A stretch of 64,000 nucleotides of DNA, from NCBI GenBank assembly GCA_029834535.1, contig JAQMWT010000024.1:248001-312000 (forward strand), read 5' to 3'. Origin of the DNA: Chrysophaeum taylorii (taxonomy: Eukaryota > Sar > Pelagophyceae > Pelagomonadales > Pelagomonadaceae). Below the pieces are notes generated by a model, which ran no database searches, had not been told where the DNA came from, and saw only the letters and a list, made by a program, of their open reading frames with translations. This document shows, piece after piece, positions 31,386-40,537 of this stretch; position 1 is the stretch's first letter, and every line of letters begins with the position of its first letter. A program made the translations under genes and the position numbers.

Positions 31386-32321
31386 TCACAAGGGAAGGCG
31401 ACCCGTACAATTGTCGTAACCCGCAGCGTCCAGCAAGGCACGCTTGCGGTCGTCGGCGCTGTACTTGGCGGTGGATTTTGTCGGGACCCAAGCCAAAGAC
31501 GTGGTGACGTCGGCTGTCACGTTGCCATCCTCCTCGCGCGGGACAGCGTTCGTGGCTCGCAATTCGGTGTTTTCGCACTGCAAACGACCCAGGTCGGCTT
31601 GGAGGTTGTGGGCTTGCGCCTGTGAATGGCAGTTGCCGGTACATGCAAGCGGGGTCATTCGCGGTAAGTTTTTGACGAATGATTTGGGGCTCCCTGCTTT
31701 GCCACTGTAAGAGTGACCAGACGCCGCTTCTTCACCTCGAGCCGCCTCTCCAAGTCGAGGTTGGCCTGCTGCTGTCTTTTGAGCTCGGTGTCGCGTCGTT
31801 CCAGAGACATGCTCGTCGGCTCGAGACGCAGCAGCAGCGACGACAGCGCTGACGTATTGCATCTCGACTTTCCGGACGAGCCCCTTCTGCTGCGCGGCCA
31901 GCTCGCGTCGTAAATCCAATATGGTACTTTGCAACTCGAGAGCTGCGGGCGAATTTTGGTTTTCCGACGTGCCTCTGAGGCGCTGGCGGCTTCCTCGGCC
32001 AGGCGGGTGCGACCGTCGGCAGCTTCGATCTGATCCTGTGCTATTGCCTCGGAGCTCGCTCGCACACGTTCGACGACCGCGCCATGTTCCTTTTTTTGTT
32101 CTCTCAGTTGGTGCCGCCGCAGATCATAGGGGAAAAACGATAAGGTCAGTGATTTGTAGGTCGAAGACGCCAGAATGCAGAGCAAGTTGGTTGTCTTGAT
32201 ACCGCTTATCCGCCCTGGCGAGGCGAGCCCGCGATTCTTCCTCCTGCCTGGCCTTCGCCTCGGCTTCGACCTTGGCCTCCTGGACGGCGCGTCCCCTTGC
32301 CTTGCCGCCAGGTGGAGGCAT
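31386..32321 (-). pseudogene. Decayed (or unresolved multi-exon) coiled-coil protein gene
   Basis: Starts MPPPGGKARGRAVQEAKVEA at 32321. Heptad-rich blocks follow in two frames: REQKKEHGAVVERVRASSEA, LDLRRELAAQQKGLVRKVEM, then RRDTELKRQQQANLDLERRL, then AHNLQADLGRLQCENTELRA. Frame changes near 31930 and 31850 cannot be removed by convincing introns, although a GT..CACAG intron near 31635-31735 would fit the last block. The composition recalls small coiled-coil axonemal proteins (for example DRC12/CCDC153), at low confidence. Either a recent pseudogene or a gene whose splicing I misread. Confidence 0.45.
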
Positions 32322-33021
32322 TAGCTTCGGCGGTCAGCTTTGTCGGCTTTCTCTTCTCGCCACCTCGACCAGACCTGGGGGCATCCTTGGAACGTAGGAT
32401 CGCCTCGGGATCGGTTGGCGCCTACACCGGCGCCGATGTGTCCTCTCTAGACCTGCGCCTGCGCGCGACTGGCATTAGAGGGAGTCGCGGGACAGGGCAA
32501 ACCTCCGGTGACGGCCACCGTCGACGACGACGGCAAGGGGCATGTTGTTGGGGACCTGGTCGCCGAGGGTGTGCAGTTGATTCTGCTTGGACTGTGGCGG
32601 GACCAAGCCGTAGCATATGGCCTGAATCGCGATGTGCGTCGTCTTCTTCGATCCTATCGCTTTGCCAGGTACTACAACCAGGCTCCGCAGCTTGCTCCGC
32701 TGCAGTGCCGTCGTTACGGCAGCTACACGGACGCCGACAGCCCTCGTCGCCACGCGTCCGTACGGCACGAAGCGTCCAACCCACTCACCGGGCGGCCTCG
32801 CAATTAGTTAGACGACGCGACTGACCTCATCGTCGCGCGTTGTACTCGATTCAGGCAAAAGAGCGACCGCCCAGATCTCCGCAGGAAAACACAAAAATCG
32901 TTCAGAAAACCGAACACCGCCGGGTGCAGAGTGGGCGTTCGAAGCCGACTGTCACCTTATTTTTGATTTCTGAGTGGCACTGACTGCCCTTCGAGACATC
33001 GTGTGAATTAGCTTGGCGACC
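32322..33021. other. Intergenic region, no gene seen
   Basis: Open frames on both strands at 32422-32824 overlap each other and have arginine-rich, shadow-like composition. No recognisable domain or codon signal supports a gene. Confidence 0.5.
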
Positions 33022-33082
33022 GACCCATATAGTGCCCCCCCCCTCTTAGCAGTCAGTCGACCTTCAAAGACCCATATCGTGC
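33022..33082 (+). mobile_element. Tiny LINE 3'-end insertion with target duplication
   Basis: A C-run followed by CTCTTAGCAGTCAGTCGAC and TTCAAA, a diverged LINE tip, is flanked by GACCCATATAGTGC on the left and GACCCATATCGTGC on the right (13 of 14 identical). Only about 35 bp of the element was inserted, an extreme 5' truncation. Confidence 0.6.
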
Positions 33083-33218
33083 TGGGCGAAAAAAAATCTT
33101 CTGTTGCCTAAAAGGCTAAGCGGCGGCTGACGTGGAGGTAATTTTAAGGGATACATTATTATTGAATATGGGCTCGGCAAACAAGGATGTCTAGTGTCAA
33201 AGTTCTGAAACAAAGACC

Positions 33219-33301
33219 CAGTCTACCACAAACCCACCCACATCCTTCATGCTCCCCACACACACCCCCCTCTTAGCAGTCGACATTTAAAGACACAGTC
33301 T
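33219..33301 (+). mobile_element. 5'-truncated LINE 3' end, 71 bp, with CAGTCT target duplication
   Basis: The segment 33225-33295 matches the 3' UTR of the LINE at 2.8 kb (AAACCCACCCACATCCTTCA through GTCGACATTTAAAGACA). CAGTCT stands on both sides (33219-33224 and 33296-33301). The insertion split the helicase fragment from its upstream sequence. Confidence 0.75.
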
Positions 33302-33530
33302 GGGCGCTGTTGAACAAGAGCCAGGGCCAGACGTTCCGCAATGTCAACGTCCTCTTGCACAAGTCCGTGTTCAGCCACGGCCAGCTCTACGTAGCTCTCT
33401 CTCAGCCGATTGGGAGGACATCGTCTTCTGGGTCGACGACTCCACCCTACCCCACACGTGCGGCGCAATACCGACAACGCCCCCCCCCCGGCGTCTTCTA
33501 CACACGGGCAATGTCGTCCGTTTACCGAAA
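33296..33530 (+). pseudogene. PIF1/Helitron-type helicase C-terminal fragment
   Basis: NKSQGQTF...VFSHGQLYVALS is the SF1 helicase C-terminal signature (motifs V-VI region) shared by PIF1 and Helitron Rep-helicases. Further on, AMSSVYRKI resembles the usual family end NVVYxEVL. The region between is out of frame or diverged and nothing upstream of NKSQGQ is recognisable, so this is a scrap. Helitron origin is more likely than a host PIF1 gene because of the repeat-rich setting, but this is inference. Confidence 0.65.
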
Positions 33531-33986
33531 GATCGGTTTTCGGGTAGCCGCCCTCTCTCCCTCCCGCAGCAGCAGAGTCGTCGAGCGCAGAGCCTATGGC
33601 CGCAGCGGCGGCGTCTCGTGCGCGTTTCTAATTTCCGATAAACTAATCCTCTCGCTCGAAAGGGCGAAACATCATGTCCGAAAAAAAGATAACGAAGAGG
33701 CGGAGCGCCTTTCGAGTGAGTGAGTGAGTGAGTGAGTGAGTGTTTGCGAGGGGTCGAAGCGAGCGCAGCACGAAACTTTGCGTTTTTTTTGTTGGGACCA
33801 AGTGAGCGAACTGCATTTGCACGCTCTTATAAATCAATGACTAAAACGATGAAAGGAAAGAGGCGTTTATTCGAGGTTTTCGACGAAAGGCGTATAATAG
33901 TAGTAGTGGAGAGCAAAACAAATCTATTAAACATCTTAAATCCAGAAGGGGTAAGTAAGAAAGAAAGTCCCGTGCATGAAAGTGTG
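33531..33986. other. Intergenic, GAGT microsatellite
   Basis: Holds a GTGA repeat at about 33713-33742 and no supported gene. Confidence 0.6.
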
Positions 33987-34070
33987 TCATTCATGGTCGT
34001 TGTTGTGCCTGGCGGCGTCGTTGAGGTCGTCCTCGAACTGGACGACGGAGGGTCTGGGTACGTAGGGTTG

Positions 34071-34102
<32 letters not shown>

Positions 34103-34595
34103 ATTCATTACGCTGGGGAATCACGAGGTTTGGATCGAAGGTGTGTCGCTTGGAAGTCTTGGTGGAATTCGCCGTCTCCTTGGTCTTTGGGGTCGTGAAG
34201 TTAATCTCGAAGGACTCGACGACGCGGGAGGCCAGCGAGCGCGAGGGTCGGTCGACGGATTTGGGGGTTCTTCGGGGAGTTCTTGGGGTCTGGGGCTCGT
34301 TGGCGAAGGCATCGGTGACTTTGCCGCAGCACCAGAAGCGAGGTCGTTTGGGTGGTGGTGGGTTCCAGGACGATCCACGAGATGATGTTTCGAGCGTCTC
34401 CGCGTCCGACGTCCGGGGTATGTCCAAGGCGATGCTCTCGACGCTCATGGATCGCTTTTTAGGGAGAGCTTTCTTTTCGTGGTGGTCTAAGAGGCGCGGC
34501 AGCTCTTCAATATTAGTCTTTTTTTTCTCCAGTGGGCTTTCGTCGTCGTCCGCGGTCTCGTCCTCCATGTAGACGCAGGACAGAGCGCACGACAT
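33987..34595 (-). CDS. Hypothetical acidic/Ser-Thr-rich protein, about 202 aa
   Basis: Starts MSCALSCVYMEDE at 34595 (an upstream in-frame ATG at 34631 would add 12 residues). Mostly polar and likely disordered. It has several S/T-P sites (TPRTPRRTPKS, TTPKTKE) that could be CDK or MAPK targets, and a poly-Asp run (GTC/GAC triplets at 34075-34105). The N-terminal cysteines could be lipidated. No domain is recognised. Composition suggests a real but fast-evolving gene. Confidence 0.55.
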
Positions 34596-34707
34596 GATGA
34601 TATATCTTTTTTTCGAGACACGTTGAACCACTGTTGCCTAAAAAGGGAGAGGGTTTATTATTATTTAAACAGTGTCTTTTTAAAAAAAAAGGTCGACTAT
34701 TATTATC

Positions 34708-34966
34708 ATCACTGTGACAGTCTGTGTCTTTAAATGTCGACTGCTAAGATTGGGGTGTGTGTGGGGAGCATGAAGGAAGGATGTGGGTGGGTTTGTAGGG
34801 CATGAGGGATGTGCCTGACGGACGGGCGGAGATAAGTACGCGGGACCTAGTCGGGGTCATCGCCGAGTCGTGGGGCAGGCGAAGAGAGGACCAAGGGCCC
34901 CGCCTTGGTAGGTCGTACGCATGCTGCCGCCGGACGTATGTGCGATAGTGACACAGTATCACTGTG
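34708..34966 (-). mobile_element. 5'-truncated LINE 3' end inserted at the JmjC gene stop codon
   Basis: 34717-34957 matches, on the minus strand, the 3' UTR of the LINE at 2681-2911 (CGCACATACGTCCGGCGGCA start, GTCGACATTTAAAGACA end) with small indels. A 9-bp direct repeat, CACAGTGAT on the minus strand, stands on both sides (34958-34966 and 34708-34716). The duplicated target contains the TGA stop of the hydroxylase gene, so the protein end was kept while its 3' UTR was displaced. Confidence 0.85.
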
Positions 34967-35852
34967 TCTTCCAGCCGACGAGTTCTTTGAGGATGTTCGG
35001 GAGGAGGATGGCCAAGTAGAGGCAGGAATGGGAGGAGGCGAGGATGTGGGCGGGCCGGAAGTGAAACAAGGAGACGGCGATGGAGGTGGAGTTTGGGACG
35101 TAGTCGACCTGGTGCCACCAGAAGGTCGGAACGAAGAGGAGGTCGCCGGGGTGGGTTGTGATCGTGTAAGTGTCGGTCGGGCGGGCAGAAGTTTGGAAGT
35201 AGGCGCGGCCGTCGCGACTCACGGAGGGGGCGAGAGTGTGGGACAATGCTGGATCGACGAGGGTCCAGGTCCGGTGTCCGGCCAGCTGGAGAGCGAGGTT
35301 TGCGACGGGCTCGGAATGGAGGGCGGTTTTCGCGTCGCCGCGCCCCCAAAACAGGGGCACAGTCAACGTCGAGCCGATGCGATCTTTCCGGAAGTACCCA
35401 AAACTAGCGGCGAGCTTATCCAACGGAAGATCGTCGAGGAGGTCCGGAAAGGACCGAAAGAGCCGTTCGGTCCCTAGCTTGGCGCCGGAAGATATCGGGA
35501 CGTCGCGGAGACGTGCTCTCGCGTCCGGTACGAGACCCACAGATCCGTTGGAGAAGTAGTCGACCGGGATGTCGCCGCGAGGGGAAGCGGTGAGCCACGA
35601 GACGTTGCCCCACCGCATCGCGCGGCTCCCGAGCAAGAAGCCGCGGAGGACGAAGGGCCTGTCCGCCGCTTCTTGTTGGTCCTCGACGGTGCGCGTGCGA
35701 AGCGGCGCAGGCCGCACACCCAGCGTGACGGCGCGCGACGTGAGCCCGAGGGAGAACGCGATTTGCCACAACGACCATCTCCCAACCTCGGACGACGAGA
35801 TGACGACGGCGAGGACCCCTGGAACAAGAAGAAGAAGAGCCCTCTTCTTCAT
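34959..35852 (-). CDS. JmjC/cupin-type 2-oxoglutarate, Fe(II) hydroxylase, secretory pathway
   Basis: A 297-aa protein. N-terminal MKKRALLLLVPGVLAVVISS is a signal peptide or anchor. The core is a cupin_8/JmjC fold: LTVPLFWGRG, then ALHSEPVANLALQLAGHRTW with an HxE iron motif near His178, DPALSHTL, then PGDLLFVPTFWWHQVDYV supplying the distal iron His near residue 244. This is the layout of factor-inhibiting-HIF/tRNA-wybutosine/JMJD-type hydroxylases that act on protein or small substrates using 2-oxoglutarate. E instead of D in the HxD motif is allowed in JmjC proteins. A second hydrophobic stretch near the C-terminus (LYLAILLPNIL) may be a membrane segment. The LINE fragment begins exactly at the stop codon. 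Confidence 0.8.
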   Translation of the reverse strand: MKKRALLLLVPGVLAVVISSSEVGRWSLWQIAFSLGLTSRAVTLGVRPAPLRTRTVEDQQEAADRPFVLRGFLLGSRAMRWGNVSWLTASPRGDIPVDYFSNGSVGLVPDARARLRDVPISSGAKLGTERLFRSFPDLLDDLPLDKLAASFGYFRKDRIGSTLTVPLFWGRGDAKTALHSEPVANLALQLAGHRTWTLVDPALSHTLAPSVSRDGRAYFQTSARPTDTYTITTHPGDLLFVPTFWWHQVDYVPNSTSIAVSLFHFRPAHILASSHSCLYLAILLPNILKELVGWKTQ

Positions 35853-36159
35853 TTTCTGGGGTCGGTCGGAGAAACCCCCCCGACGGGGGTGGGTGGGATG
35901 TTCATGTTAGGGTCGGATAAGAAAACGAGACTAACCCGCGCCGTAACGACGGGTCCTACAACGCGTGGGCTTTTTCCTTTTTTTGCGTGAGGGGACGAAA
36001 GGATGCCGACTTCACTATGGGGACTAGTTCCATCGCGACGATCTCGCGGCGTGGCGGCACATACTGCTTGAGTACAAATGAACATAGCTCAGCGATCCGT
36101 TGAGTATGTCTTAGTACAAACTGAAACATAGTTAACGGCTCGTACGAACTTTCTTATCC

Positions 36160-36300
36160 GACCCTAGTCATGTCATGTCATGTCATGTCATGTCCTGCCC
36201 TGTCATGTCATGACATGACTCATGTCACGTGTCATGTCATGTCACGTGTCATGTCACGTGTCATGTCATGTCACGTGTCATGTCATGTGTCATGTCAGCC
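36160..36300 (+). repeat. GTCAT/GTCACGT pentamer array
   Basis: Runs of ATGTC with interspersed ACGTGTC units, and one inverted switch (GTCATGACATGAC). The array mixes direct and inverted units, so it can fold on itself. CACGTG E-box/G-box cores recur at least four times. Confidence 0.9.
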
Positions 36301-36443
36301 ACCCACCCTGGCGCAGCGAGATAATATAGTAACTCATGCTTCTCGCTGCAGCGCGCGATCGCGGCGCCGAAGAGGTAGAGGTTAGCGCCCCCCCTCCCTC
36401 TCCTGACGAAGACCTTTCGGTCCTCCTCCTCGATCAGAGAGGC

Positions 36444-37067
36444 CTAGCCGCTCATGCTGCTCATGCTGCGGTGGAATTTGTCGACGAGCGTGTGGCGGAA
36501 GCGGGTGAACTTGTCGCGCACGACGTCCTTGGTGGTCTTCTTGCGTCCACCGGGCCAGATCTTGCGCGGGGGGGTCTTGGGCTTGTCCTTGCGTCCACAA
36601 TATCGCACGCGCAGACAGAGCTGGACGCAGAAGGTCTTTTTGCGGTTCGGCGGCGTCGGGACGTAGCGGGCCTCCGGGGCCGTGGAGAGGAGCCTCGATG
36701 GCCGCGCGGTCTCCGAGGGGGCACCAATGGAGGAGTACTCGGGGTTGGTTTTTGACGCTCGGTCGTCGACAAAGGAGACGCCCGTAATTTCGGCGAAGAG
36801 CGGGGACTCGGTCTCGTTGAGCTTTGGGGGGAGCAACAAGGAGCGAAGGCTTACCTTTTTCAAGTTGTTGCCGCCGCCATTGTTGGAAGGACGACGCTTG
36901 CGGCGCTTCGAGGTTGATTTGGCAACAATGAAGCCCGGGTTCGTCTCTTCGGGCGACCAGGCGCTGCTGACCCAGGCCTCGGTCTTGCACCATTCCACAC
37001 AGGTGAAGTCGCTGAGGCACGTCTTTTTCGACGACCCCGCCCACGACGACTCTGCAGCATCAACCAT
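36444..37067 (-). CDS. Hypothetical basic protein, 207 aa
   Basis: Preferred start MVDAAESSWAG at 37067; the frame is open to an ATG at 37133. Strongly basic (KSTSKRRKRRPSNN; GRKDKPKTPPRKIWPGGRKK), which suggests a nuclear or nucleic-acid-binding protein. The Cys/Trp-rich start (CLSDFTCVEWCKTEAWVSSAW) looks structured, as does FAEITGVSFVDDRASKTNPE. No family recognised. It is upstream of, and on the same strand as, no obvious partner. Confidence 0.6.
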   Translation of the reverse strand: MVDAAESSWAGSSKKTCLSDFTCVEWCKTEAWVSSAWSPEETNPGFIVAKSTSKRRKRRPSNNGGGNNLKKVSLRSLLLPPKLNETESPLFAEITGVSFVDDRASKTNPEYSSIGAPSETARPSRLLSTAPEARYVPTPPNRKKTFCVQLCLRVRYCGRKDKPKTPPRKIWPGGRKKTTKDVVRDKFTRFRHTLVDKFHRSMSSMSG

Positions 37068-37341
37068 GTCTCTCGTTGGGTGGGTGTGTTGTTCTAGAAC
37101 TGGAGATTTTTTTTTGTTTCCTTCAATCTTCACTTGTTTGACTCCATTTTAGTCAAAACGAGTACAACCTAGAAGTCGCGACTTGAAGTGTGATTAACTG
37201 CCAGCGCACCAAATTATTCGCACGCTTTCCACGCACTTAAATTGAAAAAATAACATTACACCACCACCACCACCACCAGCAGCAGCAGCAGCAGGAAATT
37301 TAATTCGAACAACAACAACGCAACTGTCTTCTTCATGAAGA

Positions 37342-39021
37342 CTATGACTCGGGACCTCCCAAATGAATGGAAATGTTGGCTGCGAGGGCGTCGTCGAGCC
37401 TGGCGTCCTCGCGCGGGTCGTGCCTGGCGACCTCCTCGTTCAATGCGAAGAGCTTGGTGGTGCCGGCGACGTCTCCGACCAGCAGTCTGCGGCCGTCGGC
37501 GGACCAGGCGAGCTTGTTGAGGGCTGCCGCCGAGGCGCGGTACTTTGACTTGAGCGTGGCGTCCGGCAGCGTCCAGAAGCAGAGGTCGCCGTCGCTCGAG
37601 GCCGTCGCGAACAAGGGCGCCCGGGCGGGCGACCAAGCGACGTCCGCGACGCAGGCGTGGGTCCCGTGATCGAGCACGGCCAGTAGCTCATCGCCGCACC
37701 ACGCCGATGCCGTCCAGTCGAGCGACGTGGCCACGAACAGCGACCTGCGAAGGCCGTTGGCGTCGTCGAGGCGTTGCCTCGACGCCGCCGCCGCCGCCGG
37801 ATGGGCCGCGATCGACGTGACCGCGCCCGTATGCGGCGACGAGAGGCGCTCGGCGGACGATTTCTTATTGTGGCCGCCGCTTCCGACGACGAGTTCGGTG
37901 CGCGCCACGTGACCCTCCTCTGATCCCAACAACAAGTGCCCCGGCGCTTCGAAGAGGTCCATCGCCGACACGGGGAGCGCCGTCTTCTCGCCTCGGAATC
38001 GGCACTGCGCGCGTTCGACGGGGCGTTGAATCTGCGTCGGCGCCCAAGTCGCGATCACGCCATCTTTGGAGGCCGTGAGAACGGCGTCGGCATCAACTCG
38101 CAGGGAATGGACTGGTCGACCGTGGGGACCCCGCGAATCGAGCGGCGAACGTTGCGTCGGAAGCGTCGACGGCGTTCGCGCGTCCCAAGAAACGAGCTGT
38201 CCCGCGTAGGTTCCCGCAAATATGATGAAGGGGTCGACGCCAAAGGCAGCGCACTCGATCGCGCTCTGGCACCCCAACGTCCGTTCCGGGACCTCGCGCC
38301 CGATGCACCAGAGCTTGAGCCGACCGTCGAATTCAAACTCGGACCGCCCGGGGTCGGAATACGCGGAGAGAATCATCTCCGGCCGATGCGGCGCGAAGGC
38401 GACCTCGGTTGTGGCAAGTTTTGTCGAAAACGACGCGATCTCCCGGCTCACGATCTCGGCTGTAGCCCGAGGACTCTCGGGACCTGCCTCGAAGTCGGGC
38501 GGTCTTAGAGCGTCGAACACGTCGCTCTCGTTTAGGCACCGTTCGACCAGTCGCGAGGACCGTTCCACAAACGAAGCGAGATTACTCTCGTCCACCACCC
38601 GGATTGTATTCTCCTCTATGACTGCCGTCTGCGGGACTTCATCATCTTCTTCTTCTACGACTTCCGCTTCCTCTACCGAACGACGAGCTGTCTGCGTGCC
38701 CTTGTCGTAGGCCTCCGCGCGCTTTTCGCGCGGGGATGCCGCCGGCGCTGCGGCGACGGCCGCCGCTCTTTCTGCCGGCACCACTAGTGGTTCCCTCGGG
38801 GACAGCGGCTCCACCACACTCTGCTGCTGCTGCTGCTGCCGCTCATCCGCGAGCAGCGCCGTCACGAAATTCCGAAGTTCCTCGGCCTTTTTTTCCGCGG
38901 GAAAGTACGACGGCTCCTCCTGCTTTTGCCTCGCGCGCTGCGCTTTGCGCGCTCTCAGTTCCTCCACCCGTCGCCTCTTCTCCTCCAGCAACTTGAGCCG
39001 CGCCTGCTTCTCGCTCGACAT
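37342..39021 (-). CDS. DYNC1I: Cytoplasmic dynein intermediate chain (WD40)
   Basis: A 559-aa protein. The N-terminus (RLKLLEEKRRRVEELRARKAQRARQ) is the charged single helix that in dynein-1 intermediate chains binds dynactin p150 and NudE. DKGTQTA near residue 108 fits the LC8 light-chain-binding consensus (KxTQT). From about residue 200 comes a seven-bladed WD40 propeller: EVAFAPHRPEMILSAYSD, DGRLKLWCI, FAGTYAGQLVSWDART, LTASKDGVIATWAP, LLLGSEEGHVAR, VATSLDWTASAW, FATASSDGDLCFWTLPD, LLVGDVAGTTKLF. It would link dynein heavy chain to cargo and dynactin. Length is a little shorter than animal homologues (about 640 aa). Poly-Gln (CTG repeat) near residue 65. Two hairpin-prone triplet repeats lie just after its 3' end (37260-37295). 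Confidence 0.9.
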   Translation of the reverse strand: MSSEKQARLKLLEEKRRRVEELRARKAQRARQKQEEPSYFPAEKKAEELRNFVTALLADERQQQQQQSVVEPLSPREPLVVPAERAAAVAAAPAASPREKRAEAYDKGTQTARRSVEEAEVVEEEDDEVPQTAVIEENTIRVVDESNLASFVERSSRLVERCLNESDVFDALRPPDFEAGPESPRATAEIVSREIASFSTKLATTEVAFAPHRPEMILSAYSDPGRSEFEFDGRLKLWCIGREVPERTLGCQSAIECAAFGVDPFIIFAGTYAGQLVSWDARTPSTLPTQRSPLDSRGPHGRPVHSLRVDADAVLTASKDGVIATWAPTQIQRPVERAQCRFRGEKTALPVSAMDLFEAPGHLLLGSEEGHVARTELVVGSGGHNKKSSAERLSSPHTGAVTSIAAHPAAAAASRQRLDDANGLRRSLFVATSLDWTASAWCGDELLAVLDHGTHACVADVAWSPARAPLFATASSDGDLCFWTLPDATLKSKYRASAAALNKLAWSADGRRLLVGDVAGTTKLFALNEEVARHDPREDARLDDALAANISIHLGGPES

Positions 39022-40537
39022 AATTAATGAATTATACTTACTTCCGTTGTAGAATTCCGTTGTTGTTGCTTGTTTGAAAAAACCAAGTTATTATATGGCA
39101 GAATCTCGAAACTCTTCGACTATAGGGGCACCGGCGTCAAGAACCACACACTAAACCTTCGATGAATGATGATGATGATTCAAAAAACCGACGAGAACGA
39201 TCAGAAGGCCACGTGGTGGGTTATCACTTGGATGCCATTACAACGAGAGGCACGTAGGGCGTTCGTTTCAACTGGATCGGCGGATTCCTCCTAGATATAT
39301 CTGTTGTCTAACATTATTATAATCGCTCCTCGACTAGACGCCAGTGCTGGTGGTGTTTGAAACTCTCTAGAACAAGTTACAACTCTGCCGTGCCAGCAGC
39401 ATAACCAGAAAAGCGGTCACTCGTAGACGCGGAGGGTCGGCGAGCGATCCAAGACGCGCACCACCTCGATCTGCAAAGTCACGATGGTCTGGTCGCGCCC
39501 GAGCCCTAATAGACAAAATCTTCGAGATGCTGGTTTACGAAAAGAACTAGTCGGCCGGGCACCGCGCGTCAATGGATGCTGAGCAGTAGACAGTAACGAT
39601 ATTGGCGGAGCCCAACCGGCGACAAACTAGTCAAAGACGATATCGACGCGCCCTCGCTCCTCAGAGTAAAAATCAACGTTGTCGTCATGGCTGAAACCTT
39701 GGGTTATCTTTCTCGGAATTGACAATTTTAGCGCGCGAAGAAAGGCGACGACTTTTTTTTTTTCCTCTATGCCGAAAATGCCGGATAGGCACAGAGTTTG
39801 CGGCGAGTCGCGCTACGGCTGAAAGCGAACAACGTCTTCGTCATCTGCCGACTTTTGTTTCGATCAGTGGGTCAACTGACAACGACGACAAGCCGGGCCA
39901 GACTAAGGTGCGCGAGGGCCACGGACCCGTAGGGAAGCGAAAGAGGCCAAGAAAGAAAGAAAGAAAGAAAATGGTAGTCCGCCTAGTCAGCTGCCTACAG
40001 GCTGTTTTGATTGATTATGAAAAAGAAAATCCCCACGAATGCAGATCAACCGTCCGCATGTCGGGCGTCGGACTACGCACCGAGAAGCGTCGGTGGAGGA
40101 TCCAGCAAGAGTCGTGATAAGCCCACGAGGACGTTTAGTGGTTCGGAGAAGAGACTATCGAGTTTCGCACTTGGCTTGCCAATATCGAGATATCATCCGT
40201 AGCCGTTTCGAGTCAGGCTATTTGAAGTTACAAAAGTTGAAAAGAGGTACCTACAGCGCCACCAGAGTTTGCGCGCCGTCGGAGCGCGTCCGGGGACCCA
40301 AGCTCCCTGCTGACTCTTGTCGTCGCGGTCGCCGGAGTTCGCCAGAACCATCTGGCCTGGAAGGACACCTTTGACCCACCGTCCCTGAAGCTTATTGGGT
40401 GGCCCTCGGCGCGGCTCTGGCGGCTCGTAGCTCTGTCAACCATCCTGGACGACCAAGCGACAGAAACTGATGCCGCGGGGCGTCGGTTTGCTACGATTCC
40501 AAGTCGAGGGTCCGAATCACTTTATCGCTTTCTCGAG
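39022..40537. other. Intergenic, no intact gene
   Basis: Short open frames overlap in several frames with no protein-like pattern. A GAAA run is near 39950-39970. Parts from about 40180 on may belong to the fossil described next. Confidence 0.5.

Noticed and set aside
36170-36385. ORF reading MSCHVMSCPALSCHDM
   Set aside because: Direct translation of the GTCAT array.
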